DNA of 64,000 nucleotides. It comes from Pontibacter litorisediminis. GTDB lineage: Bacteria > Bacteroidota > Bacteroidia > Cytophagales > Hymenobacteraceae. A program made the position numbers and the translations under genes. Below, piece after piece: positions 26,008-33,812 of this stretch; the stretch's first letter is position 1; each line of letters starts with the position of its first letter. The stretch is taken from assembly GCF_029360645.1 (NCBI RefSeq), contig NZ_JARDUA010000004.1, forward strand, positions 248,001 to 312,000. The letters run 5' to 3'. Under the pieces are notes generated by a model. The model made no database searches. It worked only from the letters and a program-made list of their open reading frames with translations, and was not told where the DNA came from.

Positions 26008-26775
26008 TTACTGCGCCGTCCAGCCGCCGTCGATCGGCAGGCTGGTACCCGTCATCTGGGCCGCAGCCTCGGAGGCCAGAAACAGCGCCAGCTGCGCGAT
26101 AGCCTGCACATCCACGAACTGCTTCACGGGCTGCTTTTTCAGCATCACCTTCTCCTCCACCTCATCCTCCGACATCCCGTGCGCCCGGGCCTGGTCCGCA
26201 ATCTGCGACTCTACGAGCGGGGTCTTTACATAGCCGGGGCAAATGGCGTTGCAGGTGATGTTATACGGAGCCCCCTCCAGCGCCAACACCTTGGTAAGCC
26301 CGGCAATGCCGTGCTTGGCGGCCACGTAGGCCGCCTTAAACTCAGAGGCACGCAACGCGTGGGCCGAGGCAATGTTGATGATGCGGCCAAAGCGCCGTTC
26401 CTGCATCCCCCTCCATACCGCCTTGGATGTATGGAACGAGGAGGAAAGGTTCACGGCAAGTATGGCGTCCCACTTCTCTTCCGGAAACTCCGCCACCGGC
26501 GCCACGTGTTGGATGCCCGCGTTGTTCACCAGCACGTCCACCTGCCCCAGCTCTTGCTCTGCCTGCCGCACCATTTGGCGTATCTGCTCCGGTTGCTGCA
26601 GGTTGGCCGGCGAGAAGTATACTTGCACCCCGTGCTCCTGGGCCAGTTGCTGGGCGAGCTCCTCTCCGTTCTTTTCCAGTCCGTTTACCAGCAGGTTATA
26701 GCCCTGGGCGGCAAAGGCGTTCGCCAGGCCGAGCCCGATGCCGCTGGTGCCGCCAGTTATCAAAACGTTTTTCAT
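26008..26775 (-). CDS. 3-hydroxybutyrate dehydrogenase (SDR family)
   Basis: A 255-residue short-chain dehydrogenase. It carries the NAD-binding motif TGGTSGIGLG (Gly8, Gly12, Gly14), NNAG (84-87), catalytic Ser137 in NIASAHAL, and Tyr150-x3-Lys154 in AYVAAKHG. The family-specific features of D-3-hydroxybutyrate dehydrogenases are present: LNGLEKNGEE-like region after strand 2, NITCNAICPGYVKTPLVE, and a long loop with KVMLKKQPVKQFVDV. The reaction is (R)-3-hydroxybutyrate + NAD to acetoacetate + NADH in the cytoplasm. A hairpin terminator at 26815-26843 separates it from the TonB receptor gene, so it has its own promoter, but the neighbours (transporter, exported hydrolase) fit a hydroxybutyrate use pathway. 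Confidence 0.9.
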   Translation of the reverse strand: MKNVLITGGTSGIGLGLANAFAAQGYNLLVNGLEKNGEELAQQLAQEHGVQVYFSPANLQQPEQIRQMVRQAEQELGQVDVLVNNAGIQHVAPVAEFPEEKWDAILAVNLSSSFHTSKAVWRGMQERRFGRIINIASAHALRASEFKAAYVAAKHGIAGLTKVLALEGAPYNITCNAICPGYVKTPLVESQIADQARAHGMSEDEVEEKVMLKKQPVKQFVDVQAIAQLALFLASEAAAQMTGTSLPIDGGWTAQ

Positions 26776-26814
26776 GTTTATACTTTGTGTTGATGTTGGG
26801 AAAAGCGTAAAAAT

Positions 26815-26843
26815 GCCGAAGCGCCCCGTAAGAGCGCTTCGGC
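26815..26843 (-). terminator. Terminator downstream of the TonB receptor gene
   Basis: Ten-bp stem GCCGAAGCGC / GCGCTTCGGC with a nine-base loop, 35 bp beyond the receptor stop codon and 40 bp before the dehydrogenase start. Confidence 0.8.
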
Positions 26844-26877
26844 GGTCATGTAACCTGTCTAACCTCTCACTCTCATG

Positions 26878-29394
26878 TTAGTATTTGCCGTTGAGCACGC
26901 TCAGGTTCGGCAGCAGCTTTTCGGTCAGGTCGAAGCGGAGCTCGACGGAGTACAGGCGGCCGATCTCCGGCGAGCCCACGTACTCGCGCTGCGCTGAGTC
27001 AAACAGGTTGCTCACGCTGGCGCCCAGCGTCATCCACTCCTTCAGCTTATAGCCGGCGCTCAGGTCCACCGACGTGAAACCGCCCAGCGGGCCATAGTTG
27101 TAGTTGTAAGGCGCCACGCGCTGGTTCTGGTTCTCACGTGCCGCAATCTGCACACCGGAGTAGAAGTCGTACTCTGGCAGGATGCGCACGTTCACAGAGC
27201 CGAAGAACTTCTTGTTGAATAGGTCGCGTGCCGTAAAGTTGAAGTTGTAGCGGTGTTGGGCCGCGTTCAGGCTGCTCTCCGATACAGACACCGTGCCGTC
27301 GCCGTTTGCGTCGTTGTCCAGGTTGTCCTTATCGGTGATGTCAGAGTTGAAATAAGAGTACTTGGCCCCTATGCTGAAGTAGTTGTTCAGGTAGAAGTTG
27401 ATGCCCAGGTCGGTGCCCCACGAGTTCACGTTGCCATAGTTCAGGTAAGTGAGGTAGTAGTTCAGCGCGTTGGCAGCGGTTTCCGTCACATCTTTGTCGC
27501 CTTTACGGATCACGCGCTCCTTGCCAAGTATAGGCGTGATGCCGGTTAGCGGCGAGATAAAGTTCTCTGATTTGGAGTACCAGGTGCTCAGGTCGATGAA
27601 CAGCTTATCGGTAGGCGTGCCTTTGTAACCGAACTCAAGGGTCTGCACCTGCTCCGGCTCCAGTTTGTCGATCATGCGCTCTGCGCCCGTTTCGGTGTTG
27701 CGGATGGTCAGGCCGGCGCCGTTGCCCAGTATGGCCAAAGCACCATTGTTCAGGTAAAACTCCTGGAATTGGATGGATGGCGCGGAGTAGGCGCGGCCCC
27801 AGGTGGCGCGGAAAGTGCCTTTTAGGGCGTTATACGTCAGGGCCGCCTTCGGGCTGAACTGCGAGCCATAGTTGTCGTGGTTATCGTAGCGGGCAGCGCC
27901 CAGGGCTTTAAACTTCTCTGTAATGGCGTACTCTAGCTGCGCCACCACGCCGTACTGGTTCAGGATGATGTCGCCGTCTGCGTCGTCCAGGTAGGTCTGG
28001 CGGCTATAAGCCACGTCGCGCTGGTAGCTCAGGCCGGTGATCAGATCCAGCTTGCCGAAGTTGTTGTTGTACTGCACCTCACCGTTTATGCGGTGGCTCT
28101 TGTCGATGAAGCCCGGGAAGGCAACAGGAAGAGAGCCTTCGCCGATCTCGCCTGGCTTGGCCCCTGTTTTGGAATACTGGGCGGCCTGTGCCTCAGAGTA
28201 GCCGCGTGCGCGCAAAGTATAGTAGTTGGTGGTGCGGGCGTTGATCTGGTAGGTGTCACCGGCATCGTTCCAGGTGCTGTAGAGTTGGGCGAACACGTGC
28301 GGCGATACGTAGCGGCCCTGCAGGTACTGGAAGGTCCAGCCGTTGATCTGGTTGCGTCCGTTGCTGGTCACGCCAATATTATCGCCCTGGCCGTAGCCAT
28401 AGTCCAGGATAATGTCGGTGGTGCTGGTTGGGCTAAAGTATAAAGCAGAGCCGAAGCGCTTCGATTTAAAGCCAAAGTCCACGTCATACTCCGGCAAGGC
28501 ACCCAGCGTGGCGTTGTAAACGGTATCGATGAACTTAAAATCCTGCCCCTCGGTATACTCGCCGGTGATCTTATAGGCAAACTTTTCATTGATAACGGCG
28601 GCATGGCGGGCGCGGGCGCTCAGCACGTCCTGGTTACCGGCCCCTAGGGTTACGGTTGTGCCGGGGTGGCGGCGCGGATCTTTGGTAATGGTGTTGATGA
28701 CGCCGTTGTGCGCGTTAGGGCCGTACAGTGCCGACGAAGGACCTAAGATTACCTCCACCCGCTCAATGTCCTCCTTGATAACGGTGTTATAGAAGCCGGC
28801 TGGCAGGCCGGTGCCACCTGGCAGCATGGAGTTGCGGCCGTCCGTCATCTGGTACATCTTCACGTTAAAGGCATTGTTAAAGCCGCGGGCGTTAATACCC
28901 ACGCCAATTACGCCGGAACGTACCACTTCCACGCCTTGCACCTTGTTCAGTAACTCGCCCACGTTAAAAGAAGGCAGCGCCTCCAGGTCGCGGGAAGAGA
29001 TCACGCTGATAGCGGCCGGAGCCTCTGTCAGCTTCTCGGGGCGGCGCGAGGCCGATACCACCACTTCCTCGCCCATCATGGTAGAGGCTTGCATCGTGAT
29101 GGTGCCGATGTCAGCCGTGCTGCCGTCAGAAACCGTTACCGGCACATCAGGATAAGAGTAACCCATATAAGAAATGCGCAGGTTGTAGCTGCCGGAGGGC
29201 ACGTTCTGGATGATGAAGTCGCCGTTGGAGTCGGTAGCGGCGCCTTTGCTGGTGCCTTTCAGGAGTACCGTGGCACCGATCAGCGCCTCCCGGGTGTCTC
29301 CTCCCACCACTCTACCCTTCACAGCGCCGCTTTGGGCCATGGCCGCCTGTGCCACACAGAGCACCGACAGCAGGAGTAAGTAAATCTTTTTCAT
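26878..29394 (-). CDS. TonB-dependent outer-membrane receptor
   Basis: The start is placed at the ATG at 29394, where a signal peptide begins (MKKIYLLLLSVLCVAQAAMAQ); the frame is open 22 codons further but those are polar. The mature protein of about 815 residues has a carboxypeptidase-regulatory-like domain (GAVKGRVVGGDTREALIGATVLLKG, residues about 23-110), a plug domain (EKLTEAPAAISVISSRDLEALPSFNVGELLNKVQGV, about 125-240) and a 22-strand barrel. The C-terminus ends in the usual aromatic strand region (VELRFDLTEKLLPNL). No SusD-like partner is adjacent, so it is not a classical polysaccharide-utilisation pair. It lies downstream of an SSS symporter and an exported hydrolase, suggesting that it brings in a substrate that the hydrolase cleaves. 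Confidence 0.93.
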   Translation of the reverse strand: MKKIYLLLLSVLCVAQAAMAQSGAVKGRVVGGDTREALIGATVLLKGTSKGAATDSNGDFIIQNVPSGSYNLRISYMGYSYPDVPVTVSDGSTADIGTITMQASTMMGEEVVVSASRRPEKLTEAPAAISVISSRDLEALPSFNVGELLNKVQGVEVVRSGVIGVGINARGFNNAFNVKMYQMTDGRNSMLPGGTGLPAGFYNTVIKEDIERVEVILGPSSALYGPNAHNGVINTITKDPRRHPGTTVTLGAGNQDVLSARARHAAVINEKFAYKITGEYTEGQDFKFIDTVYNATLGALPEYDVDFGFKSKRFGSALYFSPTSTTDIILDYGYGQGDNIGVTSNGRNQINGWTFQYLQGRYVSPHVFAQLYSTWNDAGDTYQINARTTNYYTLRARGYSEAQAAQYSKTGAKPGEIGEGSLPVAFPGFIDKSHRINGEVQYNNNFGKLDLITGLSYQRDVAYSRQTYLDDADGDIILNQYGVVAQLEYAITEKFKALGAARYDNHDNYGSQFSPKAALTYNALKGTFRATWGRAYSAPSIQFQEFYLNNGALAILGNGAGLTIRNTETGAERMIDKLEPEQVQTLEFGYKGTPTDKLFIDLSTWYSKSENFISPLTGITPILGKERVIRKGDKDVTETAANALNYYLTYLNYGNVNSWGTDLGINFYLNNYFSIGAKYSYFNSDITDKDNLDNDANGDGTVSVSESSLNAAQHRYNFNFTARDLFNKKFFGSVNVRILPEYDFYSGVQIAARENQNQRVAPYNYNYGPLGGFTSVDLSAGYKLKEWMTLGASVSNLFDSAQREYVGSPEIGRLYSVELRFDLTEKLLPNLSVLNGKY

Positions 29395-29456
29395 GGTTAG
29401 TAAGGTTAGATGAAATGATGTTTTTGTGTTCTGATTAGTATAGGTATAAGTATAAA

Positions 29457-30440
29457 TCAATCCAGAAACTCGCTTACCGCCTTATTGAAGGCCTCCGGCT
29501 GCTCGAACTGCAGCATGTGCCCGGCCTGCGGCAGCATCACCAGCTGGCTGTTCGGTATCCGCTCTTTCCCGATTTCAGCCACGGCCTGCGTGGTTAGGCT
29601 GGGGTTGAGGTAGCGGTTCGGAATCAGGCTGTCGTTCTCGCCGAACAGGATGAGCGTAGGCGTTTGTAGCTGCGGCAGCCTGTCGTGCACCGGCTCATCC
29701 ACCATGGCGGCCACGCCCTGCGCCACAGCTTTGCTGTAGTCCGGGAACTGCGCCGCCTTCGTCATCTCCACCCGTTCATCAATCATGAATTGCGCGTCAG
29801 CAGGCATCTGGTAGAAGTTTACCTTCACGTTGGCAGCGATCTGCTCGGGGGTAGTCTTGGCGATACTTTCAGGCGTAACGGTGGCTTTAAACAGCTGCTT
29901 CTGCTGCTCGGTGAAAGTCTCCAGCCCGGCGGGAGCGGCTAGTATGAGCTTTTGCACCCGCTCCGGCGCCTGCAGGGCCGCGGTTATGGCAACCTGCCCG
30001 CCCATGGAGTGGCCCACTAATACCGCCTGCTTAATTTTGAGCTTGTCCATCAGGGCCAGCACGGCATCGGCGTAGGCTTTCATGCCCACCTGTGCCTTCT
30101 CTTTGGAGGATTTCCCGTAGCCCGGCAAATCCAGGGCAATGGTGCGGTAGTGCTGGCTCAGTTCTGGGATGTTCTTGTTCCAGGCGGGTAGGTAGCTGCC
30201 CAAGCCATGGATAAGGATAATGGTTTGCGCCCCCTTTCCCTGGTCCACGTAGGCAATGGTCTGGCCGTCCGGCAGTATTACCTGCTGCACCGGGAAGTTA
30301 TACTTCAGGCCTTCAAAAACAGGATCAGCAGTGGTGGTGGCTACCGTCTCAGACTTAGCGGCCGGGGCTTGGCACTGAGCGTTCAGGCTCAGGAGGCCTC
30401 CGAGCAGGAGCGTTAGGTATAGTTTGGCGTTAGTTCTCAT
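29457..30440 (-). CDS. Exported alpha/beta-fold hydrolase
   Basis: A 327-residue protein with signal peptide (LYLTLLLGGLLSLNAQ). The alpha/beta hydrolase landmarks are HG at 78-79 (oxyanion), nucleophile Ser145 in GHSMGG, Asp270 in FGENDSLIP and His308 in QAGHMLQFE, so the triad is complete. Length beyond the core is minimal; the cap region at about 175-245 is helical. The start overlaps the end of the symporter gene by 11 bp and the TonB receptor gene begins 62 bp downstream, so the three are likely co-transcribed. An esterase acting in the periplasm on imported esters is the simplest reading; hydrolysis of hydroxybutyrate oligomers is inferred from the downstream dehydrogenase. Confidence 0.9.
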   Translation of the reverse strand: MRTNAKLYLTLLLGGLLSLNAQCQAPAAKSETVATTTADPVFEGLKYNFPVQQVILPDGQTIAYVDQGKGAQTIILIHGLGSYLPAWNKNIPELSQHYRTIALDLPGYGKSSKEKAQVGMKAYADAVLALMDKLKIKQAVLVGHSMGGQVAITAALQAPERVQKLILAAPAGLETFTEQQKQLFKATVTPESIAKTTPEQIAANVKVNFYQMPADAQFMIDERVEMTKAAQFPDYSKAVAQGVAAMVDEPVHDRLPQLQTPTLILFGENDSLIPNRYLNPSLTTQAVAEIGKERIPNSQLVMLPQAGHMLQFEQPEAFNKAVSEFLD

Positions 30441-31968
30441 ACACGGGTTGGGTTACAGGTGTGGCAGGAGCCTCCACCGGGGCAGGCTTCCTGAAAGTAT
30501 AGTATAAAGAGAATCCGACGATGACAGAGGCCAGTATAGCCAGGGCGGCGGCAATGCCGGGGTTGCGTACCGGGGCATCCATGTATGAGGTGAGGCCGCC
30601 GTAGTATACCGCAAAGTGCACGGCCACCGAGGTGAGCGAAGCCGCCACCGGCGCCACCAGCGGCACCCGCTTCAGGAACATGCCGAACAGTACCGGCACA
30701 AAGGCCGCCGAAAAGTAGGCATACACGCCGTTCTGCGCGAAAATGCCCACGCTCAGGTTCGGGTAAAGCAGCTGGTCAAAAGTTAGCAGTATGGTGACCA
30801 CGGCCAGCGCCACAATCACCAGGCGGTTGATCACTACGCTGCGGGCCTCTACTCTGGGGCCGAATACGGGCGTCAGGATATCGGAGGTGATCGTGATCGA
30901 CAGCGATTGAATCAGCCCCTCTAAGGTGGAGAGCCCTGCCGAGATCAGCCCCAGCACCACCAGCAGCCCAATGTACACCGGAAACTCACTCACCACGTAA
31001 GCCGACATGATGCCGTCTAACGGAATCGCCTCGCCGTTTATACTTAAGTCCGGAAAGGTGATGCGGGCGTAGAGGCCGGCAATGACCACCAGGAAGAACA
31101 AGGCCTCGGTGAGCACCCCTACCAGCAGGTATACATTCACGTCTTTTTCATTCTTGAGCAGCAGCGATTTAGTAATGATGTGCGGCTGGCACACAATGGC
31201 CACCCCGATGATGATCTGGCAGAAGATGATCTCGAAATAGTCGCGGAAGAGGAAGCTCTGTGGGTTGGTGGGCTGTACCAGCAGCGGGTCTATGGCCGCG
31301 AGTTTGTCCAGGAAACCTTTCACTCCGTTGCTGAAGTGCTCGTAGCCGGAGCCCAAAAGTATAAAGGCCACCACCACCATCAGCAGCGCCTGGATCATGT
31401 TGGTATACACCATGGAGTTGGCGCCGCCAAACATCATGTAGCCGAACACAAACACCACAATGCCCACACACACATGCAGCTCGTTTAGGTTTAGCACGCT
31501 GGCCAGCACCTTCGTCAGCCCCACACAGATGAGCACGATAAACGTGATCAGCAGCAGCGACAGAAAAGCAAAGAACATCGCGTAGCCACGGCTTTTGTAT
31601 ACCGAGCCCATCCACTGCGCCATGGTTTGCGCCTTCACGGCCGTGCCCATACTCCGGAAACCCTTAGTAAGTATCACCAGTGATAGCAGCGCGGCAGCCG
31701 GCAAGGCAATGGCCATGGAGATAAAGCCACTCACACCGTACAGCGCCACAAAGCCCGGGTTGATGATGAACGTGGCCGCGCTCGTCATGGAGGCAGCCAG
31801 CGCTAAGCCCACCGCCACCGGCGAGAAGGCCACGCTGCCCAGCGCGTAATCCGAAATAGAACGGATGCGCAGCGCCCCCCGCACCACGAAGAACAGTATA
31901 AGCGCCGCGTAAGCGATGACAAGTATCCAACCAGCCGTTGTAAGTTCAGAAGGGGCTAAGTCGTTCAT
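30430..31968 (-). CDS. Sodium:solute symporter (SSS family)
   Basis: Start at the ATG at 31968 (512 residues); a TTG at 32001 would add 11 residues without membrane character. The protein is a chain of about 13 hydrophobic segments, beginning with TTAGWILVIAYAALILFFVV and the SSS-typical region RIRSISDYALGSVAFSPVAVGLALAASMTSAATFI, which contains residues of the sodium and substrate sites. Further family motifs: GGANSMVYTNMIQALLMV and ISAGLSTLEGLIQSLS. It sits first in a minus-strand operon with the hydrolase and TonB receptor. A monocarboxylate such as 3-hydroxybutyrate or acetate-like substrate is inferred from context. Confidence 0.93.
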   Translation of the reverse strand: MNDLAPSELTTAGWILVIAYAALILFFVVRGALRIRSISDYALGSVAFSPVAVGLALAASMTSAATFIINPGFVALYGVSGFISMAIALPAAALLSLVILTKGFRSMGTAVKAQTMAQWMGSVYKSRGYAMFFAFLSLLLITFIVLICVGLTKVLASVLNLNELHVCVGIVVFVFGYMMFGGANSMVYTNMIQALLMVVVAFILLGSGYEHFSNGVKGFLDKLAAIDPLLVQPTNPQSFLFRDYFEIIFCQIIIGVAIVCQPHIITKSLLLKNEKDVNVYLLVGVLTEALFFLVVIAGLYARITFPDLSINGEAIPLDGIMSAYVVSEFPVYIGLLVVLGLISAGLSTLEGLIQSLSITITSDILTPVFGPRVEARSVVINRLVIVALAVVTILLTFDQLLYPNLSVGIFAQNGVYAYFSAAFVPVLFGMFLKRVPLVAPVAASLTSVAVHFAVYYGGLTSYMDAPVRNPGIAAALAILASVIVGFSLYYTFRKPAPVEAPATPVTQPVYEN

Positions 31969-32001
31969 GGGAGTCGGTGTTATAAGTGTAGCTTTGTCCA
32001 A

Positions 32002-32923
32002 ATAATTTAAGCAATTATCTAAATAGCGCCACGCTTATACTTGCCAACTCAGGATATTTTAAGGTGAAATTGGAAGAGCGTGAGGTGAGGTTTTCTTGCC
32101 GTGAGTGAGTAGTTGCTTATTTTGTGGGTGAGGTTACAGAGGGTGTAATTTTTGTTGCCGCTGCTCTCACAGCTCGTGCTCATTTATACTTGGCAACCTT
32201 CCTGGGGCCAATCTTTTGATTTGTGACTTACTAATGATGTTGAGTCTGAGACTCAACTGGCTTAAAAAGGCATGCCTTATACTTGGGCTATACTTCATAT
32301 TTCTCTGGCGCAAGAAGCGTCCGCTTGTGCCTTTGCTGCTGACTTTTCGCTGGCGCGAGCTTATAGCTCGAGCTTTTTCCTAATGCTACTGCTTCCCTAA
32401 CTTTAACCTAGCTATCCGTGCTAGCTACTGCTGATCCTCCAGTCTTACATACCTACAGTTGCATTTCATACTTTCTGCTCTCTAGCCCGAGAGGGCTCGT
32501 CCTCGGCCATCGCGCTGTCTACATTTCCTGCCCTCGTGCCTCGGGCTGCCTCACTGGCGTTCGGCACCGGAAATCTAGAAGGCGCTCAGCCCAAGGACTG
32601 GGTTCTAGTTCGATAGCCACGGCACTCTGTAGTGTTACCTTTGGAAGGGGGCAGTGGGATTATAATTGTCTGCTGATTCCCCTCCTCGGAGGGGTTAGGG
32701 GTGGGGTTTGCTTTGGCGCCAAAGCTTCACCTCCCTTTCACCAAGATCCTTTCAGGGTGACAAAAGAAAGGCTACACTTGACCTGATATAAGAACAGTTA
32801 GAGCAACGAGAAAATAGAACTCCCCTTCTTGCCCTCTAAAGAGGGCTTCTGCACCCCCAGGAGGAGCCGTTGATCCCGTTGGTTGCTTGGCTCTACAACT
32901 CCTAAACTCTCTAACTCCCAAAC
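32002..32923. repeat. Gene-free gap of 922 bp filled with dispersed repeats (repeat copy A at 32410-32620)
   Basis: No real gene. From left to right: short palindromes of the GGCGC-AG..CT-GTGCC type at 32307-32331 and 32352-32373; copy A of a long repeat family at about 32410-32620 in reverse orientation; a CCCCTCC-GGAGGGG-type repeat at about 32677-32707. Copies B (36174-36400), C (48811-49016) and D (62482-62702) of the long repeat are listed separately. Open frames here that translate into stretches such as SLWVERLV are products of the repeat, not genes. Several AAGTATA-type words are also present (32036, 32185, 32278, 32289). Confidence 0.85.
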
Positions 32924-33685
32924 TCAAAGTATCTGCAGCCGCTTCAGCAGTGCCTCTTTGTGCGTGTTGCCAATAGGAATTTGCTTGCCGCCAATCAGGA
33001 TGTTGTTATCTTCGATGGCCTCGATAGCCGTGAGGCGCACGATGTAGGAGCGGTGCACGCGCATGAAGTCCTTGCTGGGCAGGCGCTGCTCCAGATGCTT
33101 TAGGCTTTGGCTGACGAGGTAGATGTGCTGGGGCGTCTTGATGTTGCAGTAAATATCCTGCGCCTCAGCCCACACAATGTCCTCCAGCGCGACCTTCTCC
33201 AGCCGGTTGCGCACTTTCACAAACAGCGCGTCGTGGAGCAGGTAATTATCGCCTTCGGCTGTGGCAGGCTCCGTGAGCGCAGTATTTATACTTGCCGCCT
33301 GCCCTTGGCGGGCGCTGGCGTTGTATATGGCCACCTCAATGCTGCTTTGCAGGGTCCGGATGTCGAAAGGCTTCACCAGGTAAGCGTGCGGATTAGTTTG
33401 CTTGGCACGGTCGATCGTCTCCTTGTCTGAGAGGGCCGTCATGAAAATGAACGGAATCTGGCTGGACTTGGAAAGTATGGCCGCCGTGTCGATGCCGTCG
33501 AGCTTGCCTTCCAGCGTAATGTCGAGTATGGCAAGGTCCGGGTTGCACTTATGCACCTCCAGCAGCAGTTCCTCGCCGGAGCTCACCATAGCGCACACCT
33601 CATACCCCAGCTCCTCCAGCGAGAAAGCCAGGTTCTGCGCAATCACCACGTCATCCTCTGCGATCAGCAACTTTACCTTTGCCAT
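32924..33685 (-). CDS. LytTR response regulator
   Basis: A 253-residue two-domain regulator. Residues 1-125 are a receiver: acidic pocket Glu10-Asp11-Asp12, phospho-acceptor Asp55 in LAILDITLEG, Thr83 and Lys105 in LVKPFD. Residues about 150-253 form a LytTR DNA-binding domain (FVKVRNRLEKVALEDIVWAEA, YLVSQSLKHLEQRLPSKDFMRVHRSYIVRLTAIEAI, PIGNTHKEALLKRL). It probably acts as a transcription regulator for membrane or metabolism genes. It is divergent from the histidine kinase at 33813, separated by 127 bp, a common arrangement for a partner pair. Confidence 0.95.
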   Translation of the reverse strand: MAKVKLLIAEDDVVIAQNLAFSLEELGYEVCAMVSSGEELLLEVHKCNPDLAILDITLEGKLDGIDTAAILSKSSQIPFIFMTALSDKETIDRAKQTNPHAYLVKPFDIRTLQSSIEVAIYNASARQGQAASINTALTEPATAEGDNYLLHDALFVKVRNRLEKVALEDIVWAEAQDIYCNIKTPQHIYLVSQSLKHLEQRLPSKDFMRVHRSYIVRLTAIEAIEDNNILIGGKQIPIGNTHKEALLKRLQIL

Positions 33686-33812
33686 ACGTTCTGTGGTATA
33701 TTTTTCAAGCTTCAGGAGCTAAACCATATCAATATAGATATTTTAGGCTAGATAAAGAAATCGCCTGCCTCGGCAAGTATGGTTTTATAGGGAGGAATTT
33801 GTAACTTGATAC

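Noticed and set aside
32418-32786. Open frame of 122 codons across repeat copy A
   Set aside because: It runs through a dispersed intergenic repeat and its translation resembles that of other repeat copies, not a protein family.
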